Origin: Hyphomicrobiales bacterium
GTDB lineage: Bacteria > Pseudomonadota > Alphaproteobacteria > Rhizobiales > Beijerinckiaceae
Direction: 5' to 3'
Assembly (NCBI GenBank): GCA_027483895.1
Contig: JAIXTP010000032.1
Span: forward strand, 1-64,000
Length of the DNA stretch: 64,000 nt
Part shown: positions 16,680-25,359 of the stretch, piece by piece
Position numbering within the stretch: position 1 is the first letter of the stretch
Layout: every line of letters starts with the position of its first letter
The notes under the pieces: model-generated
The model's database searches: none
What the model saw: only the letters and a program-made list of their open reading frames with translations
Told to the model about the DNA's origin: nothing
Translations under genes and position numbers: made by a program

Positions 16680-18887
16680 ATGACGTCCCGGTCCACCGCG
16701 GCGAGCGACGAAATCGGCGGCCGAAGAGCAAGGCGCAACGTCGCCCTGCTCGGCACCCTGATCGTCCTCGGTCTTTGGCTCGTGACCGGGCTGCTCGCAT
16801 GGCGCGATTACGGAGAGAGCATCCGGAGCCTCGAACAGAAGCAGCGCTCCGACCTCGCGGTGATGCGCGCCTTCATGCATGTGGTGGTGGACGGAGCGCG
16901 CCAGATCCATGCCCAGCTGGAATTGCGACTGCGCGGACGCAGCTGGGACGAGGCGGCCGCGGACCCCACTTTCCTGCGCTCCGTCGTCGACCTTGCGGCC
17001 GGCCAGCGCGGCCGGATCGTGGGCATCAGCCTCGTCGACGAAAGCGGAAGGATCCGGATCACCTCGATCGAGGCCGGCGCAGGTCGCGATCTTTCGGACC
17101 GCTTCTATTTCAAGGCTCTGATGCAGGGCGAGCCCGGCCCCATGGTCGAGGCCGTGACGGGGCGCGTCCTGTCGGAACCCGTGCTGATCGTGGCCTTCCC
17201 TCTGAACAACTCCTTGGGCCGGCCTCGCGGGATCGGCTCGGTCACGATTTCGCCTGCGGCGATCGAGGACCTCTTCGAGGACGTCGTCTACGGCAGCACC
17301 GCACGGCTGGTGATGACGCGTCGGGACGGCCAGATCGTCTTCGACAGCGAGCAGCCCGCGACGGACCGCGCGTCGCAAGACCCGTTGTTCGCCCGCATGA
17401 AGCAGGGCGGAGACGAGGGCCGGTTCACCTTCGACGACGATGAACGGATCCATGCGGAATACGGGACCGTTCCGAACACGCAGTTGATGCTTCGCGTCGA
17501 ACGTTCTCTGGGGCCCGCCTTGCGGACCTGGCAGGTCGAGACCGCGCGCAACGCCTTGGGTGCCCTGATCCTCAGCACCTTCGCGGCGGCCTTCGTGCTG
17601 CGCAACCGGCGCGCGATCGAAACCCTCGACGCCGAAAGCCGCCGCCGCGCGGAGAGCGAGGCGGCGCTGATCCGGAAAGTGGGCGAGATCGACGCCGCGC
17701 GCCGCGAGGTGGACGAGGCCCGCCGTGCCGCGGAAAAGGCGAATGCGGCGAAGACCGAGTTCCTCGCCTCGATGAGCCATGAGATCCGCACGCCGATGAA
17801 CGGCATTCTCGGCTTCGTCGATCTGCTGCGCCGCACGCAATTGTCGCCCGTCCAGAAAAGCTATGTGGCGCGCGTCACCGAGGCCAGCAAATCGCTGCAG
17901 GCGATCCTCGACGAGGTGCTGGATTTCTCGAAGCTCGAAGCGGGCGAACTGAGGATCGTGGCGGAGCCCTTCGACCTCGGCGAACTCGTGGAAGGCGTCG
18001 CGGCCTGGGCGCAGGTGCAGGCGGAAGACCGCGGCGTGGTGATCGGCACGGCGATCCAGCCGGCCATTCCGCGGGATCTCATCGGCGACGCGCATCGCCT
18101 GAAGCAGATCCTGATGAACCTCGTATCGAACGCGCTGAAATTCACGGCGTCGGGCAGCATCGTGGTCGACATCCGCGAAACCGTGCGCGGACCCGAGATG
18201 ATCGAACTGCGCTTCCGCGTGCGGGATACCGGGCTCGGCATCGCGCAGGAGGATCTGGCGAAGCTCTTTCAGGCCTTCTCGCAGGTCGGCGAGGACACCG
18301 CCCGCCATCGCGAGGGAACGGGTCTGGGGCTCTCGATCTGCCGGAAGCTCGTCGAAATCCAGGGCGGGCGGATCGGCGTCGACAGCGAACTCGGCCGCGG
18401 CAGCACGTTCTGGTTCGATCTCGAATTCCGGCTGGCCCCGACGCGGGTCGCCGCGAGCGTGCCGACGCCCGCGCCCCCGGTGCTGCACGACCGGACGGCG
18501 CGCATCCTCGTCGTCGACGATCTCGACATGAACCGGGAGCTCGTGAAGATCCTGCTCGAAGGCGCGGGCTTCGAGGTCGACGAGGCCGAGACCGGGCCGC
18601 GGGCGCTGCAGAAGGCGGCGCAGGTACCCTATGACGTGGTGCTGATGGACGTACAGCTCGGCGATACCGACGGGCTCGAGATCACCCGCCGGATCCGCCG
18701 CATGGGCGGGCATTGGGACGCCGCGCCGATCCTCGGCCTCTCGGCTTCGGTATTCCCAGAACAGGTCGAGCGGTGTCTGCGGGCCGGAATGAACGATTTC
18801 GTGCCGAAGCCCATCGACCCGGAAACGCTGCTGGCGAAGGTGACGGCGGCGGCCAAGAAGAGACCCGACGCGATCAACGCGTCTTGA
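16680..18887 (+). CDS. Hybrid sensor histidine kinase with periplasmic Cache-like sensor
   Basis: The protein has 735 residues. TM1 is near residues 23-40 ([21 protein letters not shown]). A periplasmic region of about 250 residues has Cache/PDC features ([39 protein letters not shown]). TM2 is near 285-305. HisKA has His367 in [15 protein letters not shown], and HATPase_c shows [28 protein letters not shown] and [12 protein letters not shown]-terminal receiver has Asp657 in [10 protein letters not shown] receiver without an output domain needs a phosphotransfer protein, and the Hpt gene that overlaps its 3' end tail-to-tail fits. The ligand is unknown; Cache domains often bind small molecules such as amino acids or organic acids. 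Confidence 0.92.
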   Translation: MTSRSTAASDEIGGRRARRNVALLGTLIVLGLWLVTGLLAWRDYGESIRSLEQKQRSDLAVMRAFMHVVVDGARQIHAQLELRLRGRSWDEAAADPTFLRSVVDLAAGQRGRIVGISLVDESGRIRITSIEAGAGRDLSDRFYFKALMQGEPGPMVEAVTGRVLSEPVLIVAFPLNNSLGRPRGIGSVTISPAAIEDLFEDVVYGSTARLVMTRRDGQIVFDSEQPATDRASQDPLFARMKQGGDEGRFTFDDDERIHAEYGTVPNTQLMLRVERSLGPALRTWQVETARNALGALILSTFAAAFVLRNRRAIETLDAESRRRAESEAALIRKVGEIDAARREVDEARRAAEKANAAKTEFLASMSHEIRTPMNGILGFVDLLRRTQLSPVQKSYVARVTEASKSLQAILDEVLDFSKLEAGELRIVAEPFDLGELVEGVAAWAQVQAEDRGVVIGTAIQPAIPRDLIGDAHRLKQILMNLVSNALKFTASGSIVVDIRETVRGPEMIELRFRVRDTGLGIAQEDLAKLFQAFSQVGEDTARHREGTGLGLSICRKLVEIQGGRIGVDSELGRGSTFWFDLEFRLAPTRVAASVPTPAPPVLHDRTARILVVDDLDMNRELVKILLEGAGFEVDEAETGPRALQKAAQVPYDVVLMDVQLGDTDGLEITRRIRRMGGHWDAAPILGLSASVFPEQVERCLRAGMNDFVPKPIDPETLLAKVTAAAKKRPDAINAS

Positions 18888-19209
18888 GGCGCGCCGCGGT
18901 GGCCTCGATGAGGCCGAGCAGCGGCGCCACGCCGTCGCGGGCTTCCGCCGCACGCCCCTCGTCGACCGCCGTTTCCACCGACCGGGCGGCCGCCGCCACC
19001 GCATCGGCGCCGAAGGTGCCGGCCACCCCGAGGAGTTTGTGGGCCTCGTGCCTCAGGGCGACGGGATCGTCCGCCGCCGCGGCAGAGGCCACGGCCCGGC
19101 CGGACTCGGCGAGACGGTCGGCGAACTGCACGAGCATGCGGTCGAGCACGGGGCGCGAGATCTGCGCCGCCAGCCGCTCGAGGCGTTCCCGGTCGATCAG
19201 TTCCGTCAA
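18874..19209 (-). CDS. Hpt-domain histidine phosphotransfer protein
   Basis: The protein has 111 residues, the size of a single Hpt four-helix bundle. The phosphorylatable His57 lies in [16 protein letters not shown], the standard Hpt motif. No ATG fits; a TTG at 19209 is preceded by AGGAGA with 6-base spacing and gives a protein beginning [12 protein letters not shown]. Its 3' end overlaps that of the hybrid kinase by 14 bp on the opposite strand. It most likely carries phosphate from the kinase receiver to a response regulator, for example the OmpR-type protein at 15371-16096. The overlap could also allow antisense interference between the two transcripts. Confidence 0.82.
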   Translation of the reverse strand: MTELIDRERLERLAAQISRPVLDRMLVQFADRLAESGRAVASAAAADDPVALRHEAHKLLGVAGTFGADAVAAAARSVETAVDEGRAAEARDGVAPLLGLIEATAARLKTR

Positions 19210-19285
19210 CGTCGTTCTCCTGCCGACGTCCTCCTCGCACGGGAGGACACCGGCGGCAACGCGCCGACGGGCGACGGGTTTCGGA

Positions 19286-19666
19286 TCAGGCCTGTTCGCG
19301 CTTGGACGAAGCGGTTTCCGCCGCATCGGCGCCTTCGGACATGGAGCAGCCGAGCGAGCACCAGACGCCGAGGTCGGACACGTAGATGCCGTTGGCGTTG
19401 CGCTTGACGAGGCCGCGCTTGATCAGCTCGAGCACCTTGCGGCGCACGGTCTCCTTCGGAATGCCGAGGCCGTAGGAGACGTTGGCGATGTTGGTCGGCT
19501 TCAGGATCACGATGTCGTCGCGCCCGGTGGCGACGTTCGCCTCCCCGATCGCGGCATAGATCACGAATTCGTCGCAGCTGAGATCGTAGCGGGTCCGGTA
19601 TTCGTCCAGAACGGTAAGAACGCCGCGGATGTTGCGCTTGGCGTTCATGACGTTGACCTTGGTCAT
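19286..19666 (-). CDS. Small winged-helix DNA-binding protein (paralogue of 16293-16658)
   Basis: The protein has 126 residues. It aligns along its length with the product of 16293-16658: NAKRNIRGVLTVLDEYRTRYDLSCDEFVIYAAIG, then LKPTNIANVSYGLGIPKETVRRKVLELIKRGLVKRN. It ends in a short Ser/Ala/Glu tail with CSLGCSMSEG. The recognition helix PKETVRRK is nearly the same as in the paralogue, so both may see similar DNA. The two genes bracket the hybrid kinase and Hpt genes. The ATG at 19666 starts the conserved part; the longer upstream frame is low-complexity and has no support. Function unknown beyond probable DNA binding. Confidence 0.72.
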   Translation of the reverse strand: MTKVNVMNAKRNIRGVLTVLDEYRTRYDLSCDEFVIYAAIGEANVATGRDDIVILKPTNIANVSYGLGIPKETVRRKVLELIKRGLVKRNANGIYVSDLGVWCSLGCSMSEGADAAETASSKREQA

Positions 19667-19847
19667 GCGGGGGCTCGTCTTTCCTGTTCCGGATCGGTCC
19701 GTTCGGACGCAATCCGCATAAAGACAAGCTTCGCCTGCGCAAAGGACCGGACGGGCTGACGACCCCAAATCCAGCCGACCTACCCAAGAACAGCGACGAC
19801 ATTCATCGGCGATCGGGCGCCGATGATCTTCCGGTTCTTGTCCGCGT

Positions 19848-20711
19848 CTACGGGGACTTCGGACGGGCGCCGAATTCGAGCAATTCACGCACGAGCCGTT
19901 CGGGCGCTTCCTCGTGGACATAATGGCCGCAGGCGTCGAGGCCGACGCCGGTGACGCGGTCGGCCTCCTTGCTCCACATGCCGAGCACGTCATAGGGCCC
20001 GCCCATGCCGCCCGACTTGCCCCAGACGCAATGCACCGGCTCGCGGATACGGCGCTCGGGCGCCTCGGCGTCGATGCGGCGGTTCTCCTCGAACATCGCG
20101 CGGTAGTAGTTGAAGCCGCCGCGCAGCGCGCCGGGCTTCGAATAGGCCCGGACATAGGCGTCGAGCGCCTCGTCCATGTTCGCGGCGTCGTGGTATTTCG
20201 GGCGGAAGAAGGCTTCGAGGAAGAAGCGGAGATCGAGCGAGGCGAGCCGCTCGGGCAGGTCGGGCACGGCGTTGAAGAAGTAATGCCAGGCGCCGCGGGC
20301 GTGATCGGGCGTCATGCTCTCGAGAATGCGGCCGTGCGGGACCATGTCGATGATCGCGAGGCGGTCGAGCTCGCCCGGATGGTCGAGCGCCCAACGGCGC
20401 GCGACGAGCCCGCCCCAATCGGTGCCGACGAGGTAGACGTTTTCGAGGCCCAGCGCCGAGGCCAGCGCGCGCATGTCCTCGGCCAGCGTGCGGACGTCGT
20501 AGCCTGTCGCGGGCTTGTCGGTATCGCCGAGGCCGCGCAGATCGGGCGCCACGACGCGGTAGTGCCGCGCGAGCGCGGGCATCACCTTGCGCCATGCCCA
20601 GGAGGTCTGCGGCCAGCCGTGCAGCAGCATCATCGCCGGGCCGCTCCCCGCCGCGCGGACATGGATCCGGATCCCGTTCGCGCGCACCGTCGCGGTTTCG
20701 ACATCTGTCAT
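19848..20711 (-). CDS. Alpha/beta hydrolase, epoxide hydrolase / dehalogenase type
   Basis: The protein has 287 residues. The oxyanion motif HGWPQTSWAWRKVMP (near residue 35) and the nucleophile elbow VGTDWGGLVARRWALDHP (near 105) place it among enzymes with an Asp nucleophile, that is epoxide hydrolases, haloalkane and fluoroacetate dehalogenases. The catalytic His is in GCGHYVHEEAPE near the C-terminus. GVCVWGKSGG-like sequence (residues about 230-240) is where the acid often lies. The ATG at 20711 is the first that gives the conserved TATVRANGIRIHVR start. The substrate is not predictable; epoxide and C-halogen cleavage cannot be separated by eye. Confidence 0.85.
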   Translation of the reverse strand: MTDVETATVRANGIRIHVRAAGSGPAMMLLHGWPQTSWAWRKVMPALARHYRVVAPDLRGLGDTDKPATGYDVRTLAEDMRALASALGLENVYLVGTDWGGLVARRWALDHPGELDRLAIIDMVPHGRILESMTPDHARGAWHYFFNAVPDLPERLASLDLRFFLEAFFRPKYHDAANMDEALDAYVRAYSKPGALRGGFNYYRAMFEENRRIDAEAPERRIREPVHCVWGKSGGMGGPYDVLGMWSKEADRVTGVGLDACGHYVHEEAPERLVRELLEFGARPKSP

Positions 20712-20786
20712 CGGCCGTCTCGCTCCCGTTTCGTCCTTTTCCGGACGAAAGCCTAGGCGGAACGCGACCGGACACAAGTGCGGCAA

Positions 20787-20842
20787 GCCGGCCCGCAACT
20801 TGCAGCAGCATACTGCGGGCCGGCCTGCAACTTGCAGCAGCA
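20787..20842. repeat. Two 24-bp direct repeats, possible operator
   Basis: GCCGGCCCGCAACTTGCAGCAGCA-type sequence at 20787-20810 returns at 20819-20842 with one mismatch (period 32 bp, about three helical turns). Each copy contains GCAACTTGC, a small odd-centred palindrome (TGCAACTTGCA in the second copy). They lie between the divergent hydrolase (start 20711) and the small gene at 20877, about 35-90 bp upstream of the latter. Confidence 0.6.
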
Positions 20843-20876
20843 GGGCCACTGACGGTTTCGCGACGGGAGAGCGCGC

Positions 20877-21116
20877 ATGCTGGACGAATTCAAGCGGAAG
20901 ATTCTCGGCGGTGTCGACCGGATCGGCATCTACTGCAACGATGCCGCCGGCGGTGCCGCGGCCTATCGCTATATCGACCTCGCCTATCCGGGCGAACGGC
21001 GCCGGGCGCAGATCGTGGAACGGCCCTCCGAAGCGGGCGTGCCTTACGTGCTCGTCCACCATACGGCGGGCCTGCTGAGCCCCGAACGCTACGACGTCGT
21101 GCCGATCCAAGCCTGA
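20877..21116 (+). CDS. Hypothetical protein, 79 residues
   Basis: The frame has a good ribosome site (GGGAGAG, then ATG). It is soluble, with no signal peptide or membrane segment, beginning MLDEFKRKILGGVDRIGIYC and later YRYIDLAYPGERRRAQIVERP. I do not recognise the family. It sits between a pair of 24-bp direct repeats upstream and a 26-bp perfect palindrome downstream, so its expression may be specially controlled. It may be a small single-domain protein; no function can be assigned. Confidence 0.55.
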   Translation: MLDEFKRKILGGVDRIGIYCNDAAGGAAAYRYIDLAYPGERRRAQIVERPSEAGVPYVLVHHTAGLLSPERYDVVPIQA

Positions 21117-21180
21117 GCGAAGCGGAAGGCGAGACCGCCCGTCGAATTGCGGCGGCGGCATCAACCCTAATTTCATGCGA

Positions 21181-21206
21181 CCCGTGCACGTTGCAACGTG
21201 CACGGG
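21181..21206. repeat. 26-bp perfect palindrome
   Basis: CCCGTGCACGTTG is followed at once by its exact reverse complement. Another short one, TGCGC-TT-GCGCA, follows at 21211-21222. No T run follows on either strand, which argues against a simple terminator. It shares TGCAAC(G/T)TGC with the direct repeats at 20787-20842. It may be an operator for the gene at 21305 or an RNA hairpin after the gene ending at 21116. Confidence 0.65.
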
Positions 21207-21245
21207 CGTGTGCGCTTGCGCACGACCCCTCCGATATGACATCGT

Positions 21246-21260
21246 TTAACGGTTGATTAA
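21246..21260. promoter_or_regulatory. Full CtrA box (TTAA-N7-TTAA)
   Basis: TTAACGGTTGATTAA is an exact match to the CtrA full-site consensus and lies 45 bp upstream of the GTG start at 21305. In a genome this rich in GC such an AT-rich match is unlikely by chance. Confidence 0.65.
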
Positions 21261-21304
21261 GGAAGCCGTCTTGAAAGGGCGGCGGTTTCGAGAGCGGGGC
21301 GAGC

Positions 21305-21730
21305 GTGAGCACGAACGGGGGACGACTTCCGACGACGACCGGCGCGGGCGTGCTGACCGTCGTGGATTCCGCGCCGCATCATGACCGGCGCGGCCAGACC
21401 CGCGGCCGTCGGCGCGAGGACGAAAATTTCGAGCAGGAGCCGCCGATCACCACGGTGATCGACTCCACCCAGCTCAAGGAACGCATTCTCGAATATCTCG
21501 GCGCCGTGCTCGCGCGCTGCTGGTTCGACCGGCAGCTTCTGGCCGACATCGCCGAGGATCCGCACCGCGCCCTGCGCCATGTCGGGATCCTTCTGCCCGA
21601 CGAGATCGACATCAAGGTCGAGCGGCCGCAGCAGGAACGCCCGCGGCTCGTGATCTACGAATACAACCGCGAGCGCACGTTCAAGCGCCGGATCTGCTAT
21701 CTGCAGCTGATCATGATGGCCGGAGCCTGA
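21305..21730 (+). CDS. Small protein with nitrile-hydratase-leader-like (NHLP-like) segment
   Basis: The protein has 141 residues and starts at GTG 21305. The first 45 residues are low-complexity and basic/acidic. The middle, ILEYLGAVLARCWFDRQLLA followed by DIAEDPHRALRHVGILLPDEIDIKV, resembles the alpha-chain-like leader of nitrile hydratase and the NHLP family of peptide precursors (DPxxALxxxGIxLPxxIxV). The C-terminal 40 residues (LVIYEYNRERTFKRRICYLQLIMMAGA) are atypical of a small core peptide. No modifying enzymes are nearby, so a RiPP role is doubtful. An exact CtrA box stands upstream, hinting at cell-cycle control. Function unknown; the family match is by eye and moderate. Confidence 0.6.
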   Translation: MSTNGGRLPTTTGAGVLTVVDSAPHHDRRGQTRGRRREDENFEQEPPITTVIDSTQLKERILEYLGAVLARCWFDRQLLADIAEDPHRALRHVGILLPDEIDIKVERPQQERPRLVIYEYNRERTFKRRICYLQLIMMAGA

Positions 21731-21742
21731 GCGGCTCCCGCC

Positions 21743-22963
21743 TCACTTCCCTTCCAGCCAAGCCGCCAGAACGCGCCGCTCGTCCGGCGTGATGCCCGTG
21801 AGATTGTTCGGCGGCATCGCGTGCGTGAGCACCGCCTGCATGCGGATGGCCGCGGCCTGATGCGCGATGCGCTCGGGGGTGTCGAGCAGCACGCCCTTGG
21901 GCGGCGAGCCGATCCCGTCCCAGACGGGCTCGGCGGCGTGGCACATCGAGCAACGGCCCACCACCACGTCCACCGCAGCCGCGGGCGGCAGGACCGCGGC
22001 GACCGCGTTCGGCGCCTCGACGGGGGCGAGACCGAGCCGGGCACGGCCCGCGGGCGAGGCCGACAGCGACACGTAGAAGGCGACGAGCGCGACGAGCGCC
22101 GCGACGGCCCAGGCCCACCAGGGCGACCGATCATGGTCCGCATGGCGGACATTGTAGAAGTGCCGCACGATCGCGCCGCCGACGAGCACCAGCGCGGTGA
22201 CGAGCGGGATCGCGTTCTGGTTCGACCACGTCATCGGATAGTGGTTCGAGATCATCATGAAGACGACCGGCAGCGTGATGTAGTTGTTGTGCGTCGAGCG
22301 CTGCTTGCCTTCCTTGCCGAGCTTCGGATCGGGCGCTTCGCCGGCCTTCAGCGACGCGATGACCTTGCGCTGGTTGGGCATGATCACATGCGCGACGTTG
22401 GCGGTCATGATCGTCGCCATCAGCGCGCCGGTGTGGATCATCGCGCCACGGCCCGAAAAGACGCGGCTGAACAGCCAGCTCATCGCCACCACGAAGACGA
22501 AGCCGACGAGCGCGAGCAGCGCATCGTTGCGGCCGAGCGGCGACTTGCAGAGCCGGTGATAGACGAGCCAGCCGAAGAGCAGCCCGCCGATGCCGATCGC
22601 CGCGGCCTGCCACGTTTCGAGCGCCATGACCGCAGGGTCGATCAGATAGAGGCTCGCCTGCGCGTAATAGACCCAGCAGAGCAGGACGAAGCCGGAAAGC
22701 CACGTCCAGTAGGACTGCCATTTGTGCCAGGTGAGCTCTTCGGGCAGCGTCGCGGGCGCCACGAAATATTTCCGCATCTCGTAGAAGCCGCCGCCATGCA
22801 CCTGCCAGGCCGCGCCGCCCTGCCCCGCCGGGATGTCGTGCGATGCGCGCAAGGACGCGTCGAGATGCATGAAGAAGAAGGACGCGCCGATCCATGCCAT
22901 GGCGGTGATGATGTGGAGCCAGCGCAGAAGCAGGCTCCCCCATTCGAGCAGAAACGCGTCCAT
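21743..22963 (-). CDS. puuD: PuuD-type membrane urate hydroxylase with C-terminal cytochrome c domain
   Basis: The protein has 406 residues. Eight or so membrane segments carry PuuD-typical blocks (LLRWLHIITAMAWIGASFFF, GGGFYEMRKYFVAP, HKWQSYWTWLSGF, NVAHVIMPNQRKVI, STHNNYITLPVVFMMISNHYP). The C-terminal 100 residues hold a c-type heme site, RCSMCHA, with a downstream Met in a cytochrome c-like fold. PuuD oxidises urate to 5-hydroxyisourate and passes electrons to its cytochrome. The ATG at 22963 has GGAGGGG upstream. It is divergent from hiuH, whose enzyme takes the product, so the two form a small urate module. Confidence 0.93.
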   Translation of the reverse strand: MDAFLLEWGSLLLRWLHIITAMAWIGASFFFMHLDASLRASHDIPAGQGGAAWQVHGGGFYEMRKYFVAPATLPEELTWHKWQSYWTWLSGFVLLCWVYYAQASLYLIDPAVMALETWQAAAIGIGGLLFGWLVYHRLCKSPLGRNDALLALVGFVFVVAMSWLFSRVFSGRGAMIHTGALMATIMTANVAHVIMPNQRKVIASLKAGEAPDPKLGKEGKQRSTHNNYITLPVVFMMISNHYPMTWSNQNAIPLVTALVLVGGAIVRHFYNVRHADHDRSPWWAWAVAALVALVAFYVSLSASPAGRARLGLAPVEAPNAVAAVLPPAAAVDVVVGRCSMCHAAEPVWDGIGSPPKGVLLDTPERIAHQAAAIRMQAVLTHAMPPNNLTGITPDERRVLAAWLEGK

Positions 22964-23128
22964 CACCCCTCCGACCGGCCACGGGCCCGGGCGCATTCTA
23001 TGCCGACCGCGCCCGCCCGCGACAACGGTGCCGTGCGCGGCTTCAGGTTTTCCACCGCAAGCGCGGGGGCCGGCCTTTTGCGGCGCGGGCGGCTAGCCTG
23101 AGCGGGACGCGACGAGAACGAGGGAATC

Positions 23129-23482
23129 ATGGGCCGCCTCACCACGCATGTCCTCGACACGATGAACGGCCGGCCGGCCGCGGGGATGACGATCGAATTC
23201 CTCGAAGCGGGCGCCGACGGCGGCTGGACGCACCGCGGCACGGTGACCACGAATGCGGACGGGCGCACCGACGCGCCCCTGATGCAGGGCGACGCGTTCC
23301 GAACCGGCCGCTACCAGCTGCGCTTCCATGTCGGGGACTATTTCGCGAAGGCGGGCGCGGCCCTCTCCTCACCCGCCTTTCTCGACATCGTGCCGATCCA
23401 TTTCGGGATGGGCGAGGACTCGCATTACCACGTGCCGCTGCTCTGCTCGCCCTGGTCCTACTCGACCTATCGGGGCAGCTGA
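23129..23482 (+). CDS. hiuH: 5-hydroxyisourate hydrolase (transthyretin-like)
   Basis: The protein has 117 residues. The N-terminal LTTHVLDTMNGRPAAGM (His of the active site), the middle NADGRTDAPL and the C-terminal SYSTYRGS signature are those of HIUase rather than transthyretin. It converts 5-hydroxyisourate, the PuuD product, toward OHCU. No signal peptide, so cytoplasmic. The ATG has CGAGGGA nearby. No OHCU decarboxylase is seen in the window, so the pathway must be completed elsewhere. Confidence 0.95.
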   Translation: MGRLTTHVLDTMNGRPAAGMTIEFLEAGADGGWTHRGTVTTNADGRTDAPLMQGDAFRTGRYQLRFHVGDYFAKAGAALSSPAFLDIVPIHFGMGEDSHYHVPLLCSPWSYSTYRGS

Positions 23483-23483
23483 G

Positions 23484-23921
23484 ATGATCGTCCGCCCCCT
23501 CGTCGCGGGCGACAGGACCGCGTGGGAGCCGCTCTGGCAGGGCTACCAGACCTTCTACCGGGCCGAGATCCCGCCCGAGGCCACCGCGGTCACCTTCGCG
23601 CGGCTGACCGGCGGCCGCGAGCCGATGGGCGGCTTCATCGCGGAAGCGGACGGCGCGGCGATCGGCATCGTGCATTGGATCCTGCACCGCTCCTGCTGGA
23701 CGACGGGGGACTACTGCTATCTGCAGGACCTCTTCACCGTGCCCGAGCGGCGCGGCGCGGGCGTGGGCCGGGCGCTGATCGCGTCGGTGAAGGAGAAGGC
23801 CGCGGCCGAGGGCTGTTCGCGCGTGTGGTGGCTCACGCACGAGACCAACGCGCAGGCCATGAAGCTCTATGACGCCGTCGCCGAGCGCTCGGGCTTCGTG
23901 CAGTATCGGATCGTGCTCTGA
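23484..23921 (+). CDS. GNAT-family N-acetyltransferase
   Basis: The protein has 145 residues. The acetyl-CoA site is visible as LFTVPERRGAGVGRALIASV (motif A, R/Q-x-x-G-x-G/A) near residue 90, followed by WWLTHETNAQAMKLYD, the motif B region. The start ATG lies 1 base after the hiuH stop, so the genes are linked. The frame running further upstream belongs to no gene. Substrate unknown; the family covers amines of many kinds. Confidence 0.88.
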   Translation: MIVRPLVAGDRTAWEPLWQGYQTFYRAEIPPEATAVTFARLTGGREPMGGFIAEADGAAIGIVHWILHRSCWTTGDYCYLQDLFTVPERRGAGVGRALIASVKEKAAAEGCSRVWWLTHETNAQAMKLYDAVAERSGFVQYRIVL

Positions 23922-23932
23922 AAGAGGCCCGC

Positions 23933-24418
23933 ATGTCCGAGCCCTTCATTTTCCGGCCCGGCGATCTCGACGATCCGCGCGTGGCGGGGCTGCTGCTGCA
24001 CCACATGGAGACGGCGCGCGCCCAGACGGCGCCGGGCAGCGCCCATGCGCTCGACCTTTCGGGCCTGCGCGCGCCGGACATCGCGGTCCGGACGCTGTGG
24101 TCCGGCGATACGGTGGTCGCCACCGGCGCGCTGCGTCGCCTTTCGGCCGACGAGGGCGAGCTGAAGGCGATGCATACGGCCGCCGCGTTCCGCCGTCGCG
24201 GCGCCGGGCGACTGATGCTCGCCCGGCTGATAGACGAGGCGCGTGCGGCGGGGATGCGGAGGCTCAGCCTCGAAACCGGGTCTTGGGACTATTTCATCCC
24301 GTCGCGCGCGCTCTATGCGGCGCTCGGCTTCCGCGAATGCGGGCCGTTCGGGACCTATCGCGCGGACCCGAACAGCGTGTTCATGACGCTCGACCTCGAC
24401 GCCGATCAGGGGGCGTAG
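23933..24418 (+). CDS. GNAT-family N-acetyltransferase
   Basis: The protein has 161 residues. Motif A reads MHTAAAFRRRGAGRLMLARLIDEA near residue 85, and the C-terminal part has FIPSRALYAALGFRECGPFGTYRADPNSVFMTLDL. That pattern (YxALGFxxxGPFxxYxxDPxSxFM) is close to PhnO/YafP-like small-molecule acetyltransferases often annotated as YsnE/YpeA-type. A good site (GAAAGAGG) precedes the ATG. It is 11 bp after the previous GNAT gene and overlaps the convergent DUF4424-like gene by 13 bp. Confidence 0.87.
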   Translation: MSEPFIFRPGDLDDPRVAGLLLHHMETARAQTAPGSAHALDLSGLRAPDIAVRTLWSGDTVVATGALRRLSADEGELKAMHTAAAFRRRGAGRLMLARLIDEARAAGMRRLSLETGSWDYFIPSRALYAALGFRECGPFGTYRADPNSVFMTLDLDADQGA

Positions 24419-25359
24419 AGGACGGAGAAGGTCGGCAGCGGCCCCGTCGTCTTCACCACGGTCTCGAACACCGTCGGCGCGGTCTTCTTGATGCCGTTCG
24501 CGCAGAGCGAGACCATGGCCTTCGGGTCGCCCTTGTCGACCACGAGACGCAATTCGCCGATCGGGGTCGAGGGATCGAGGGCGACGTCGACGCCCGACAC
24601 GAGCGCCTGCGGGCCGCGCTTCTTCAAGCCGCGCCAGCCCCCGTCGTCGATGCAGAAGCGGGCGAGACCCGCCTTGTCCTTCGGAAAGCGCGCCTCGGCC
24701 CCGCCGATCAGCGGCTCGCCGGTATCGAGAAAAAGCATGGTCGTCCACGGCACGTAGCCGAGCCGGATCACGGTCTCGCGGGTCGGGTCGAGCGCCGCCG
24801 TCCAGGACATCACGGTCTCGGCGACCCAGAGCGGGCACGGCTCCGGGGTCGCGCCGCAACCGTCGGGCTCGATCAGCTTCGCCTTGGCGAGCACGTCGCG
24901 CTCGGGCGCGGACAAGGCGCCGACCGCTCCGAGGAGCCGGTCGCCGGGATCGCCGAAAGGCAGCTTCAGCGCCTCCAGCGGGGCGCTCACATCGGCGCCG
25001 TCGACGAAGGCGCGGGAGGCGAGCGTCGTCTTCAGCGGCTTGCCGCCGGCCGTGACCGAAGCCGCCAGCACGTTGGGTCCGCCAGCGCGGTCGAAGGGCA
25101 CGTCGAGGCCGGAAAAGGCGTAATCCATGGGGATGCGCGGGCCGGTGAAGCTCATCCGCGTTTCGACCGGCGCCGTGCCTGCTGGCTTCACGCGATATTC
25201 GACGGCGATGCCCGCGGGCGTGATGCGCAGCGTCGCCTGCGAGACCGTGACCGGCGGCGAGAAGACGAGCCCGCCCGTCGGCACCCCCGCGGTATCGTCG
25301 GCCGCGGCGGGCGCCGCGGCGCAGACGGCGAGGAGAAGGGCGAGAGCGATTTTGTGCAT
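24406..25359 (-). CDS. Secreted DUF4424-like protein
   Basis: The protein has 317 residues. A clear Sec signal peptide (MHKIALALLLAVCAAAPAAA, cleavage near 20) is followed by DDTAGVPTGGLVFSPPVTVS and VEYRVKPAGTAPVETRMSFTGP. The last two resemble the opening of DUF4424 proteins (DDSTAxxxxGGLV and a V-x-Y-x-F strand). Four cysteines are spaced in the second half. It is predicted periplasmic or extracellular. The ATG at 25359 is chosen since the signal peptide begins there. Function of the family is not known. Confidence 0.6.
   Translation of the reverse strand: MHKIALALLLAVCAAAPAAADDTAGVPTGGLVFSPPVTVSQATLRITPAGIAVEYRVKPAGTAPVETRMSFTGPRIPMDYAFSGLDVPFDRAGGPNVLAASVTAGGKPLKTTLASRAFVDGADVSAPLEALKLPFGDPGDRLLGAVGALSAPERDVLAKAKLIEPDGCGATPEPCPLWVAETVMSWTAALDPTRETVIRLGYVPWTTMLFLDTGEPLIGGAEARFPKDKAGLARFCIDDGGWRGLKKRGPQALVSGVDVALDPSTPIGELRLVVDKGDPKAMVSLCANGIKKTAPTVFETVVKTTGPLPTFSVLYAP

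Noticed and set aside
20787..20842. CRISPR array
   Set aside because: Only two copies, one 8-bp spacer, and no cas genes.
21305..21730. RiPP cluster
   Set aside because: Only a leader-like segment is seen; no modifying enzyme, protease or exporter gene is adjacent, and the C-terminus is not core-like.
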